DNA from: Planctomycetota bacterium
GTDB lineage: Bacteria; Planctomycetota; Planctomycetia; Pirellulales; Pirellulaceae
DNA: 64,000 nt
Reading direction: 5' to 3'
Assembly: GCA_014238905.1 (NCBI GenBank)
Contig: JABAAE010000013.1
Location: 1-64,000 of the forward strand
The notes beneath the pieces are model-generated. The model was not told the origin of the DNA, ran no database searches, and saw only the letters and a program-made list of their open reading frames with translations. Made by a program: the position numbers and the translations under genes. How positions within the stretch are numbered: the first letter of the stretch is position 1; each line of letters begins with the position of its first letter. Below, piece after piece: positions 9,485 to 18,544 of this stretch.

Positions 9485-11923
9485 TTATTGGGGAGATTCG
9501 ACTTGCCGCCAGGATGACTGTTGGCGATAGAGATCGATCCGGGCCCAAAAAGGATGTTGCCGATCTCTGCGGGTCCGCACGTCCTCCAACAGTGTGTTGA
9601 CACTTGGTTGGTATTTGACCGTAGTCCCGTTCATTTTGAGTTTCTTGGTTAGATCAAAATTTTCAGGAGCAAGCCAAACCGTTGCATTGGACGCAGGCGA
9701 TTGAATATTAACCACGTAGTCTCCGGTCGCGGCTGTTTTGGTAATGTTGGCTTTCACAACGGCGGCTGCGCGATTTCCTCCATCGGGTGTTTTTGGCTTT
9801 TCTGTGACCCACTCTTCAGGAAGGATCGTGTTTTTTCGGTCGAGGTTTCTTACTTCGACCCACCAAAAGAAGTTGTCCCAGGGACGATAGGTTCGGCAAT
9901 CAATGGAATCCTTTTTGACGCTTCGCCGTTGAACCTTCATCCAGTCAAAAAGATTGCCGATTTCTTCCTGGAAGTGTTCATGCACTCGGCCCTGAAACTG
10001 ACAGACGATGATGTCATTCTTTGGACTTACCATGTAGCTTTTCCATTCGCTGACATTCATTTCCTCAAGGTTGTAATCATGTTCGCCATGAACGAAATAC
10101 ATCGGGAAAGCACCTCTCAGGTTTTGAGAATAAAACTTGATGTACTTGGCGTTTCCACCCGCAATAGGAATGACGCCTGCCCACAGATCGGGGTGCGACA
10201 ATGCAATATCCCATGCAGCATCAGCTCCCATCGAATGCCCGGAGAGGAAGACTCGATCGGTGTCTACCGAAAATTTCTTTTTAACATCCAGCAGGCTGCG
10301 AAGGACTGCAGCGTGTTCATGAACATTATATTTGTAATGTGATTGGGTTTCGGATTTCCACATCGGAGCGATGACAATGTGTCCGTGGTACCCGGCATAC
10401 CCTACACGATGTTTTTCCGGGTCTAGAGATTCGCCAGCCCACCAGTCGAGCTGGATCTTTGGATTTGATCCTTGGCCGCAAAGGGTGACCACAACAGGAT
10501 AGCGGCGATACGGATTGTATTCTGGTGGCAGCTGGACAAGATATTCATACGATTTGCCGGCGGTCAAACTTGGGATCTTCACTCGGTAACATCCTGGCCC
10601 AATCCGTTCGGTTTCATCCAGAGCACCATAGGGCGTCAGGTTAGTGACGATTTTGGCGATATTGGCAACAGAGGCTCCCTCCATGGATTCCAGTTTTCTG
10701 AGGATTTCATTTCGATGAACATGATTATCCGAGTTCAGGTATTCAACGACCAGGTCGCGGACGGTGAGTAGTGAAAGTGCTGTGGAAAAGTTTTGCCGTC
10801 CTGATCCGCTTCCCATCAACCAGCCGGTAATCGCCAGCGATACTTTTTCATCGGCTTCCTGTGAAGCGTCATCAAAAAATCTGAAAAAATCGGCCAACCG
10901 GGGCAGGCTGATTCGATCAAGATCTGAATCCAGTGTTTTCAGGAGTTGATCGACTCTGGTAGCGCTCTCGCCAACCAACTTGTCTTGCTTTTTCAGGATG
11001 GCGACAAATTCACCCAGCTTTTTTAATATCGCTGTCCGTTCGCCGGCAATCTTGGTTGTGTCAGATTCGAGGTCAGCAAGCTCGACTAGAGTTTCATCGT
11101 CGACCTGCCGTTCCTTGAAGCCGTCAATCAGTTTTTGGGCATTCTGGTATTGCCCGACTCCAAGGAGAGATCGTATCTGCCGGATCTGGTATTTGGAGAG
11201 GGCCGCAGCCAACGCCTGGATTTCTTTTTTTCTCAGCTCACGTTGTTCAGGAAAATCCCGAATGATTGCTTTCAGTTCGAGCATCGCCGCGTTGTACATC
11301 TCCGCTTGACGATAGAAGGAGACGATTCTCAGGCGACCGGCAAGATCTTCGCGATTTTTCACCTGATGCCTCAGAAGCCGACTCAGGGTTTCACGAGGCA
11401 ACGTCGAAGTCGACATCCGCATCTCCCATGTCAGGCTCGCTGCATTGCGTTCATTCAAACAGCTGACAACGAAATAACGGGGAGTAATTTTTGTGATCCC
11501 CTGAAAAACAAACCTGGGCTTGGGGTTGATGCCGGTAGTGATTGTGCAAATCCGGTGACCGAATTCGTCAAAGTCCCCGGCGCTCAACAGATAGATTCCT
11601 TTTGGCTTTCCGGTGGAGCTGATTTGTATTTTGGGTTGGGGAATAATGAATTCTTCTTCTGCAACACTTGGAATGGCTGCCGGTCGATTCCGTAACAAAC
11701 GACTGTGGAACCAGTACCTGCGGACGTCATCATTGACCATCCAGACTTGCCCTTTTCCCAGCACAAAAATTTCAGCTGCGCTCGACGATTCGCCTTGGAT
11801 TTGAACCCCATTAATGAGGGAGACGATTTCCTGCGCCGGTAGGGATGTGGCTGTTATCCCATCAAGAACGAACAGCAGCAGAAAGGGCGTTAACAGGGTT
11901 TTTAATGGCGTGACGATGTTCAT
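9485..11923 (-). CDS. Secreted alpha/beta hydrolase with N-terminal helical-repeat region
   Basis: An 812-residue exported protein from the ATG at 11923. The signal peptide is TLLTPFLLLFVLDGITATSLPAQ. Residues about 35-150 are beta-rich and about 185-330 are helical, TPR-like (AEMYNAAMLELKAIIRDFP). A poly(3-hydroxybutyrate) depolymerase/feruloyl esterase-like alpha/beta hydrolase fold covers about 445-670. Its triad is visible: Ser-564 in SGHSMGAD, Asp-616 in HGEHDYN and His-648 or His-650 in RVHEHF. The enzyme probably cleaves esters of polysaccharides or polyesters outside the cytoplasm. An in-frame extension to 11989 exists but would place 22 extra residues before the signal peptide. It stands alone on the minus strand, convergent with the preceding gene. 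Confidence 0.85.
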   Translation of the reverse strand: MNIVTPLKTLLTPFLLLFVLDGITATSLPAQEIVSLINGVQIQGESSSAAEIFVLGKGQVWMVNDDVRRYWFHSRLLRNRPAAIPSVAEEEFIIPQPKIQISSTGKPKGIYLLSAGDFDEFGHRICTITTGINPKPRFVFQGITKITPRYFVVSCLNERNAASLTWEMRMSTSTLPRETLSRLLRHQVKNREDLAGRLRIVSFYRQAEMYNAAMLELKAIIRDFPEQRELRKKEIQALAAALSKYQIRQIRSLLGVGQYQNAQKLIDGFKERQVDDETLVELADLESDTTKIAGERTAILKKLGEFVAILKKQDKLVGESATRVDQLLKTLDSDLDRISLPRLADFFRFFDDASQEADEKVSLAITGWLMGSGSGRQNFSTALSLLTVRDLVVEYLNSDNHVHRNEILRKLESMEGASVANIAKIVTNLTPYGALDETERIGPGCYRVKIPSLTAGKSYEYLVQLPPEYNPYRRYPVVVTLCGQGSNPKIQLDWWAGESLDPEKHRVGYAGYHGHIVIAPMWKSETQSHYKYNVHEHAAVLRSLLDVKKKFSVDTDRVFLSGHSMGADAAWDIALSHPDLWAGVIPIAGGNAKYIKFYSQNLRGAFPMYFVHGEHDYNLEEMNVSEWKSYMVSPKNDIIVCQFQGRVHEHFQEEIGNLFDWMKVQRRSVKKDSIDCRTYRPWDNFFWWVEVRNLDRKNTILPEEWVTEKPKTPDGGNRAAAVVKANITKTAATGDYVVNIQSPASNATVWLAPENFDLTKKLKMNGTTVKYQPSVNTLLEDVRTRRDRQHPFWARIDLYRQQSSWRQVESPQ

Positions 11924-12206
11924 TCTGAAGGAATACCTGTATTTGATTTCCGAATTCAGTCGACCCACCGAACCTCGGAATATTGCCACGCCCCGACAAT
12001 TATTCTGAATTGCGGTTGATTGGTCAACAAAATGGCGTGGATTCCTGCCGCTTTTCCGACATTTTTGTGGTTGGCGTTAGTAACAGGCCATTTCATGAGC
12101 CAGAGAATCCAGCCTCTTTTGGAATGCGTCCGCCGAAATTTAGATCGCACTTAAGTAGGGCGCGACTTTAATCCCATGGGTTGGCAATTGTATCGAATTT
12201 TGATGA

Positions 12207-13199
12207 TTATGCCGGTTGTTGTTGTGAAAGGCAATGAAACGATCCCAGTCCGACAGCCAGTTCAATCGAAGACGCCCCAATCACCGTTCGCCCCGGAAAA
12301 AATTCCCTCAATTGATTGGCTGCGATAGAGTCGGTAGAAACTCCAAATTCTGGCGAGACGACGATTCCGTTGGCGATGAAAAAATTAGTGTAACTGGCGG
12401 GAATGGTCTGTCCGAATTTCCTGATTAATGGTGGTTTTGGCAGGCTATGGAGTTCCAGCTCAGCATCACAATGATTTGTGTTATTTGGGAGGCTTAGCGT
12501 TCTTTCAAGCTGTTTGCGCTGAGAGCTGCAGCAGACAATATTTTTTTTGTCAACGAATCGGGCGACCTGATCAATGTGGCCGTCGGTATCGTCACCTTCG
12601 ATGGCAACCGGCTCTACGAGGACGACCGTCGGGCAACCGAGTCGTGTGGTTAGCTCTTTTTTTATCTCACGAATCGGCCACTTGGGATTGCGTTGTTCCA
12701 GACAGGATCGAGTGGTCAGGCAAATCCCGCTACCATTGGTTTCGATGGCGCCCCCCTCCATGACCAGCTTGCTTTTGATTTTTTCGAGTCCAAGGTGGCT
12801 GATGATCCAATCTGCAGCAGCGGCATCAAGGTCGTAGGGAGGGTACTTTTCACCCCAGCTATTGTATGTCCAAGTGACGCCGGCAATTGAGTTCCCCATC
12901 GGGTTGCGGACGAATGTGGGACCAAAATCCCGAATCCAACTGTCGTTGGTCTGGTAGCTGACCAACTGCAGGTTTTTGCATCCCGAAAGTCGTTTCTCTA
13001 CGGCCGTCTTTTGGGAGTCTGCGACCAGCAGTTTGACAGGTTCGGCGTCATTGAGGATTCGCACGAATCGTTCAAATTCGATTTGTGCACCCGGCAAATT
13101 ACTGGGCCATGTCTGGCTGTTGTGCGGCCATGCTAACCAGCTGCAAGCATGGTGCTCCCATTCAGCAGGGAATTGATACTGGATTTGACCGTCTTCCAT
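12207..13199 (-). CDS. Agmatine deiminase/peptidylarginine deiminase family protein
   Basis: A 330-residue cytoplasmic enzyme of the PAD_porph family, which hydrolyses guanidino groups (agmatine to N-carbamoylputrescine, or peptidyl-arginine to citrulline). Conserved blocks are AEWEHHACSWLAWPH, NDSWIRDFGPTFV, MEGGAIETNG, EGDDTDGHIDQVARF (His-208) and a C-terminal GSFHCLSQQ with the nucleophilic Cys-323. Length fits bacterial agmatine deiminases. The last block has SFHCLS where typical enzymes have an Asn-Ile-His-Cys-Ile-Thr block, so substrate preference is open. It is the third gene of a tight minus-strand operon, 36 bases after fabH. No signal peptide is seen. Confidence 0.9.
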   Translation of the reverse strand: MEDGQIQYQFPAEWEHHACSWLAWPHNSQTWPSNLPGAQIEFERFVRILNDAEPVKLLVADSQKTAVEKRLSGCKNLQLVSYQTNDSWIRDFGPTFVRNPMGNSIAGVTWTYNSWGEKYPPYDLDAAAADWIISHLGLEKIKSKLVMEGGAIETNGSGICLTTRSCLEQRNPKWPIREIKKELTTRLGCPTVVLVEPVAIEGDDTDGHIDQVARFVDKKNIVCCSSQRKQLERTLSLPNNTNHCDAELELHSLPKPPLIRKFGQTIPASYTNFFIANGIVVSPEFGVSTDSIAANQLREFFPGRTVIGASSIELAVGLGSFHCLSQQQPA

Positions 13200-13235
13200 C
13201 GCTCGACCATCAAGTCAAGAACCATCAAGAGTTCG

Positions 13236-14279
13236 TTACCACTGGAAGACCGCAGCACCCCAGGTCAGGCCAGCGCCAAAACCGCACAGTACGGTTTTAC
13301 TTCCCGGCTTGATCAACCCGACGGACTTGGCTTCGTCAATCGCCAAAGGAACACTTCCCGCTGAGGTGTTTCCGTAATTGTGAAGATTGGTAAATACCTT
13401 TTCCGCCGGAATACCCAAGTCGTTGACTGCTGCGTCAAGTATTCGGATGTTGGCTTGATGAAAAATGAAGGCGTCAATGTCGTCGAGACTCAAATCGGCA
13501 TCAGCAACCACGTTTCGAGTCGACTGGGCAACTTGACGGACCGCCCATTTGAAAACGGGTCGACCGTCCATCTGCAAATAATGTCGGCCCTCCTTAATTC
13601 GCTCGACGGTAATCGGTTCCCTGAATGCTCCAGATGGAATCAGTAGCAAATCACCCTGTGAACCATCCGAACCCAATTCAAAAGAGAGGATTCCGCAGCT
13701 CTGATCTCCATCCTCGGACGGACCCAATATGACCGCACCAGCGGCGTCACCAAAAAGCGGGACGGTTTTGATATCTTTGGGATCAACGAGGCGGGCCATC
13801 GTCTCGGCACCGATCAGCAAAATACGCTTATAGCAGCCCGATTTGATGAATTGAGCAGCAGTAATCAATCCATAAATGAAGCCGGAACAGGCGGCGTTCA
13901 TATCAAACGCCGGGGCTTGGCAACCTAAACGATGTTGGACAATACAGGCCGTGGAGGGAGCGTAATGGTCCGGCGTCATGGTCGCTATCATGATCAGGTC
14001 AATCTCATCGACCGAGGTTCCCGACTTAACGAGACAATCCAAAGCTGCTTCGTAAGCCAGATCACTGGTCGCCTGATCCTCAGGGGCAATTCGCCTCTCG
14101 AGAATTCCTGTACGCTGCCTGATCCATTCGGTGTCACATCCCAGTTCAGCGAGGTCCTCGTTCTTTAAAACGACTTCCGGCACGAAGGAACCGGTTCCAA
14201 GGATTTTGACACCGGTGACAGAGCGAGTTGCCAACTGAGGCGTGCTTGCCAAATCGGTTTTCGGGAGGAGAGAAGCCAT
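13236..14279 (-). CDS. fabH: 3-oxoacyl-ACP synthase III
   Basis: A 347-residue beta-ketoacyl-ACP synthase III, which condenses an acyl-CoA primer with malonyl-ACP to start fatty acid synthesis. The catalytic triad is intact: Cys-131 in NAACSGF, His-274 in FHQANIR and Asn-304 in NYGNTSAGS. GFGAGLTWGA at the C-terminus is also typical. The ATG at 14279 was chosen over an in-frame TTG at 14291; GAAAG precedes it by five bases. The N-terminal 20 residues are longer than in E. coli FabH. It is the middle gene of an operon with an oxidoreductase and an agmatine deiminase-like enzyme rather than with plsX, fabD and acpP, so it may be a secondary copy. Its role cannot be settled from this window. Confidence 0.93.
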   Translation of the reverse strand: MASLLPKTDLASTPQLATRSVTGVKILGTGSFVPEVVLKNEDLAELGCDTEWIRQRTGILERRIAPEDQATSDLAYEAALDCLVKSGTSVDEIDLIMIATMTPDHYAPSTACIVQHRLGCQAPAFDMNAACSGFIYGLITAAQFIKSGCYKRILLIGAETMARLVDPKDIKTVPLFGDAAGAVILGPSEDGDQSCGILSFELGSDGSQGDLLLIPSGAFREPITVERIKEGRHYLQMDGRPVFKWAVRQVAQSTRNVVADADLSLDDIDAFIFHQANIRILDAAVNDLGIPAEKVFTNLHNYGNTSAGSVPLAIDEAKSVGLIKPGSKTVLCGFGAGLTWGAAVFQW

Positions 14280-14329
14280 GGAAACTTTCAATTAAATTCG
14301 CTTTAGCACCAAACTAAATGTGCTTTCAA

Positions 14330-15436
14330 TCAACGAGGTTCAGTGGCTATGTCAATCCAAGCTCTGTCTTGTTGGGACTGCAGGACTGCGTCGGCAACAA
14401 TTTGAGCTTGCAGGCCGTCGAAAAAACATGGATCGGCAGGGCGATTTTCAGCGATAGCCGAAACAAACTCCCACACCAAATCATATCGGAAAACAGTTCC
14501 TGGTTCTCCCTGAGTGGGGTCCCGTGGGCTTCCCGCAGGTTTCAGAAACTCATCTGGCACCAGCATCGGTTCCAGATCTCCCCCGGTTTTACCAAATAAT
14601 AGGTGGTTTGGGTCATGCATTCTATAAACTGCGGTCGCTTCGCTGCCATTTATTTCGGCCCATTCGTGTCCAAATCCCTTTAATTGGTAACCTCGAGCGA
14701 GTGTGGTGCCCTCCCAGACGCCCACCGCGCCCGACTCGAACTCGCCAATCAGAGCCGACCAATCGTCGACATCCGAAGGTCGGCAGGGTTCGCCGGTTTG
14801 GGTCTTGTCTCGTTCAGCAAATCGGGCGACGCCGCCGGAAATGGACTTGAGGGGTCCCAAAAGATCGATGGCAAAATCGATCCGATGAATCGTCATATCA
14901 AATAAATCCCCCGCTCCAGCCAATTCACTGTATTGCCGCCAGCCCCAACTGGTTTCCGGCAGGTCCAGAAATCGTTGGCTGCGAAAATGGCGTGGAGTGC
15001 CTAAAACACCTGTTTTTAGCAGGTGTTTCATGAATATCATCGATGGCGCAAATCGATAGGTGAAAGCGGTCATGTGCACGATTTGGTTGTCCCGTGCAGC
15101 CTCGTACATCTCCCTGACTTCATTGGCTGATAGTGCCAAAGGTTTTTCACACATGACGTGAACCCCATGGGCTGCCGCTTCAAGGCAAATATCCCGATGG
15201 GTAAAGTTGGGGGTGGCAACAATAATAGCGTCGATTTGGTCGCTGCGGATTAACTCCTGCGGTTGGGTGGTGACAAAATCCACTCCAAGTTCGCGGGACT
15301 TTTCCTGCAATAACTCTTCATTGGTGTCACAAAGCCCAGCCAATTCAGCGCGAGGATCCAGCGCGATTCCCGGAAAATGGTGATAATCTGAAACCATTCC
15401 AACGCCGACAACGCCGATTCGAATTTTTTTGGTCAA
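14330..15436 (-). CDS. Gfo/Idh/MocA family NAD(P)-dependent oxidoreductase
   Basis: A 368-residue protein with an N-terminal Rossmann fold (RIGVVGVGMVSDYHH), the conserved cofactor and catalytic block HVMCEKPLALS, and a C-terminal alpha/beta dimerisation domain with the GGAxxFAxR-like region (GGVARFAERD). The family oxidises sugars, inositols or related polyols; planctomycetes carry many paralogues. The start is TTG at 15436, with AAGAAG about six bases upstream. It is first in the minus-strand operon with fabH (50 bases to its ATG) and the deiminase. No signal peptide is seen, so it should be cytoplasmic. Substrate unknown. Confidence 0.92.
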   Translation of the reverse strand: MTKKIRIGVVGVGMVSDYHHFPGIALDPRAELAGLCDTNEELLQEKSRELGVDFVTTQPQELIRSDQIDAIIVATPNFTHRDICLEAAAHGVHVMCEKPLALSANEVREMYEAARDNQIVHMTAFTYRFAPSMIFMKHLLKTGVLGTPRHFRSQRFLDLPETSWGWRQYSELAGAGDLFDMTIHRIDFAIDLLGPLKSISGGVARFAERDKTQTGEPCRPSDVDDWSALIGEFESGAVGVWEGTTLARGYQLKGFGHEWAEINGSEATAVYRMHDPNHLLFGKTGGDLEPMLVPDEFLKPAGSPRDPTQGEPGTVFRYDLVWEFVSAIAENRPADPCFFDGLQAQIVADAVLQSQQDRAWIDIATEPR

Positions 15437-15669
15437 GGGTCTTCTTTTCGATGGAAAACAATAAATAGCCGAGGCTTACGTCAGGGCTGAAAATCAAACT
15501 AACACAGGAGGAAAAACGGCAAGGGCATAGAATACTGCATTAATCCTAATAACTGCTAAACAGATTACTACAGCACCCCCCATGAGAGGGTGTTATGCTC
15601 GCCGAATTCATTTACATTTGAATTTTTCTAATCCCAATCTGACCAGATAGAAAGTGAGCCGAAAATCGG

Positions 15670-16446
15670 ATGAGCCTATTGGCAGTTTTATATAAGCTTG
15701 TGCCTGAATCTCCAATTTTAATTGCTTTTAACAGGGAGGAGTTACTCACTCATAAAGTTAATAAACCTACTATACAGTCTGGAAAACCTCGAATTCTCGC
15801 CAGCATGGACGGGGTAGCGGGTGGAACCTGGCTGGGTGTTAACCAACACGGCATGATGGTTGGTGCGACACCTCGGAAAAAATATGTTTCGACGATGGCG
15901 CACAAGTCACGCGAAGCCTTGTCTCGGGATCTCTTGAAGTCCGTTTCGGCACGTGACGCTGTTAATACGGCAATGGAAGAGTTGCATTCCAACGAGTATG
16001 AGGGTGTCAACTATATCATCGCCGATTCCGAAAGTGGCTGGATTGTCCATGGTGGCAATGAATTGGAGGCCCATGAATTGGAAGAGGGGCTGAATATTGT
16101 GTCCGACCGCAACGTCAATGACCCTCGAGATGAAAGGGTGGCAATGGCGAAGAGGTTATTGACACTGCAAACTCTTGATTCACCAGTGAAGTTTCTTGCC
16201 GTTGCGAGCAAGGTGCTCGCTCGGGCTCCTTCCAGTCCAGACCGTCCCAGCATGGTCGTTCGAGATGGCGATTATGGCACCGTCAGTTCCACTCTGGTTT
16301 CTTTGGGCGTCAAGCCAAGGGACGCGATTTATCAGTTTGCCAACGGCAGTCCGGATGAGAATAAATTTGAAGACTACTCTCCCATGTTGCGGGATATCCT
16401 CAGCAGGGGATTACGAGAAGCTCGAATCAAAACGGCGACGGTCTGA
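15670..16446 (+). CDS. NRDE (TANGO2-like) family protein with Ser-2
   Basis: A 258-residue protein of the NRDE family, related to vertebrate TANGO2 and to N-terminal-nucleophile (Ntn) hydrolases. The family's namesake Asn-Arg-Asp-Glu block appears as FNREEL (Asn-21 to Glu-24), followed by GGTWLGVNQHGMMVGATPR. Most members begin Met-Cys, and the Cys would be the Ntn nucleophile after Met removal; here codon 2 is AGC (Ser). Other blocks are NYIIADSESGWIVHGG and YGTVSSTLVSL. Function in bacteria is unclear; heme handling and lipid metabolism have been proposed for TANGO2. It is divergent from the oxidoreductase operon and closed by the terminator at 16475. Confidence 0.87.
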   Translation: MSLLAVLYKLVPESPILIAFNREELLTHKVNKPTIQSGKPRILASMDGVAGGTWLGVNQHGMMVGATPRKKYVSTMAHKSREALSRDLLKSVSARDAVNTAMEELHSNEYEGVNYIIADSESGWIVHGGNELEAHELEEGLNIVSDRNVNDPRDERVAMAKRLLTLQTLDSPVKFLAVASKVLARAPSSPDRPSMVVRDGDYGTVSSTLVSLGVKPRDAIYQFANGSPDENKFEDYSPMLRDILSRGLREARIKTATV

Positions 16447-16474
16447 GTTTCCGCAAAAAGAAGCCAAGTCGATC

Positions 16475-16502
16475 AGCCGCAGTTTTACTGCGGCTTTTTT
16501 TA
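16475..16502 (+). terminator. Rho-independent terminator after the NRDE gene
   Basis: A perfect 9-bp stem (AGCCGCAGT with ACTGCGGCT) with a TTT loop is followed by six or seven T residues. It begins 29 bases after the NRDE gene stop. Confidence 0.93.
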
Positions 16503-16576
16503 TGATTAATCGTAAAATTTCAACTTGGTTTACCGATTAACCAATTGTTTCGCCAAAACCTTTACAGGATATTTCG

Positions 16577-17755
16577 ATGCTGGACCTCTTGCCTGCCCAT
16601 TTCTGTACTCGATGGATGGTCTTGCTCTTTTGGGGAGGGGTGATTTCCATTTCCGCCTCATCATCAGGTCAAGACACTTCATCATCAGGTCAAAAAGCAC
16701 TAGTAGTGGGGCAAAAGACCAATGAAACGGGGAAGTCAGCGGAAAATTTAATCCTGATTACAGTCGACGGGCTGCGCTGGCAGGAAGTCTTTGGCGGTGC
16801 CGATCAGCGGTTGATGACCAAGGAAAATGGCGTCCGCGATGTCGGTGGCCTGCGAGGGAAATTCTGGAGAGAAACAGCCGAAGATCGGAGGGAGAGGTTA
16901 CTTCCTTTTTTTTGGAAAACAATAGCGGCATCGGGTCAGATCATAGGAGACCCTGCCAAGGATAGCATGGCAAATACGACCAATGGCTTCGATTTTTCCT
17001 ATCCAGGCTATAACGAAATACTGACCGGTCGAGCCGATCCACGGGTTTCTTCCAACAGTAAAACTTACAACAGGAACATGACGTTTCTGGAGTGGTTAAA
17101 CCAGCGGAAAAATTTCCAAGGACGGGTTGCTGCTTTTTGTTCCTGGGACGTTTTTCCTTTTATCATCAACGACAAACGCAGTGGAATTTATGTCAATGCC
17201 GGATGGGTTCCAATAGAGTTTGGCGAGAGGGGGGAGGTCACCGCTTTGAATCGTTTTGCGGCTGAATCGCCCCGGGTGTGGCCCAACGTACGAATGGATG
17301 TTTTTACGGTCGATGGGGCGATCGCCTACCTGAAGTCACGCAAGCCCAAAGTGCTTTATGTTGCTGTTGGTGAAACAGATGACTGGGCCCATGATGGCCG
17401 CTATGACATGTACCTTGAATCGGCTTACCGAACCGACCAATATATACAGCGAATTTGGAAAACACTGCAGTCGATTCCCCAGTACCGTGATAAGACAACT
17501 ATGTTGTTGACCACAGACCATGGTCGCGGTGATGGAAGGGAAGGGTGGAAAAATCATGGAGTGATTTACCCAGGTTCCGACCGGATTTGGGTAGCTGCGA
17601 TTGGCCAGGGTGTTGCACCGCTTGGGAATCGGGCGGGTCAAAACGTGGAACAGTCACAGATTGCCGCAACGGCCGTCGGGCTGCTCGGGTACGATTATGC
17701 TCCCGATCGACCCTCCGGAAAATCAATAGACTTGCTGCAGTCCAAGCCTGAGTGA
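16577..17755 (+). CDS. Secreted alkaline-phosphatase-superfamily phosphodiesterase-like protein
   Basis: A 392-residue exported protein with an N-terminal hydrophobic segment (residues 11-27). A Ser/Gly/Gln-rich linker contains an exact duplication of SSSGQ encoded by a 21-bp period repeat. The alkaline phosphatase/nucleotide pyrophosphatase fold follows: the metal Asp-64 in LITVDGLRW, a nucleophile region YNEILTGRADP, GETDDWAHDGRY, and TTDHGRGDG with a further His in WKNHG. Such proteins hydrolyse phosphate mono- or diesters or sulfates; the substrate is unknown. AGGA lies eight bases before the ATG. The gene begins 75 bases after a strong terminator, so it has its own promoter. Confidence 0.85.
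   Translation: MLDLLPAHFCTRWMVLLFWGGVISISASSSGQDTSSSGQKALVVGQKTNETGKSAENLILITVDGLRWQEVFGGADQRLMTKENGVRDVGGLRGKFWRETAEDRRERLLPFFWKTIAASGQIIGDPAKDSMANTTNGFDFSYPGYNEILTGRADPRVSSNSKTYNRNMTFLEWLNQRKNFQGRVAAFCSWDVFPFIINDKRSGIYVNAGWVPIEFGERGEVTALNRFAAESPRVWPNVRMDVFTVDGAIAYLKSRKPKVLYVAVGETDDWAHDGRYDMYLESAYRTDQYIQRIWKTLQSIPQYRDKTTMLLTTDHGRGDGREGWKNHGVIYPGSDRIWVAAIGQGVAPLGNRAGQNVEQSQIAATAVGLLGYDYAPDRPSGKSIDLLQSKPE
16658..16693 (+). repeat. 21-bp period in-frame direct repeat
   Basis: TCATCATCAGGTCAA occurs at 16658-16672 and 16679-16693, in frame, encoding SSSGQ twice just after the signal segment of the phosphodiesterase-like protein. Confidence 0.85.
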
Positions 17756-17818
17756 ATTTTTTTCTGTTACATACTAAGGATTAACCGTCCTCTCACCATT
17801 CATTGATAGATAGGTATC

Positions 17819-18544
17819 ATGTCCGGCCTTATTGTTACTGATTTAAAAAAAACATTTTCTGGTCAGAATCAGGATTTGGAAATATTAAAGGGAATTTCAT
17901 TTTCGATGGAGGGAAATGAAAAAGGGGGCAGTAACATCGCGGTCCTTGGACCCAGCGGTTCTGGAAAAAGTACTCTGTTGCACATCATAGGGACGCTCGA
18001 CTGTCCGACTTCGGGGAAACTGCAGCTTGATGGTCAGGATCCATTCGATCTGGATGAAAAGGGGTTGGCTGCTTTTCGAAACCAGAATATTGGATTTGTG
18101 TTCCAGGAACATCATCTTCTTCCACAGCTTAGCGTGCTTGAAAACGTGCTGTTGCCAACGCTTGCCAACGGCAAGAGTTCAGCGAATGAAATTGACCGGG
18201 CAAAATATCTGATCGAGCGTATTGGACTTGCTGAGCGGATTCGACATCGTCCCGCAGAACTATCGGGTGGAGAGCGACAACGGGTCGCGATTGCACGGGC
18301 AATGATATTTCAGCCCAGAATCATCCTCGCTGACGAACCAACAGGTAGCCTTGATCAGAAAAATTCTGACCGTGTTGGAGAAATGCTATTGGAAATGCAG
18401 CAAGCCGAAAAAGCCATGCTGATCACCGTGACCCATAGTGTTGAACTCGCTAACCGGTTTGCACGAAAACTTCATTTTGTGGACGGGCTCGTTACCGAAA
18501 GCGATCTTGATGGAGTCGATCAGCAGGAAAGGATCGAATCATGA
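17819..18544 (+). CDS. LolD-type ABC transporter ATP-binding protein
   Basis: A 241-residue ATPase with Walker A GPSGSGKST, Q-loop FVFQEHHLLPQL, signature LSGGERQRVAIARA, Walker B ILADEPTGSLD and switch His in VTHS. The sequence is close to LolD and MacB-type ATPases, which couple to FtsX-fold permeases. It overlaps the next gene by four bases (ATGA), showing translational coupling with the giant permease. The last residues (VDQQERIES) are a short variable tail. The partner suggests export or extraction of lipoproteins or other lipid-linked cargo; this is inference. Confidence 0.95.
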   Translation: MSGLIVTDLKKTFSGQNQDLEILKGISFSMEGNEKGGSNIAVLGPSGSGKSTLLHIIGTLDCPTSGKLQLDGQDPFDLDEKGLAAFRNQNIGFVFQEHHLLPQLSVLENVLLPTLANGKSSANEIDRAKYLIERIGLAERIRHRPAELSGGERQRVAIARAMIFQPRIILADEPTGSLDQKNSDRVGEMLLEMQQAEKAMLITVTHSVELANRFARKLHFVDGLVTESDLDGVDQQERIES

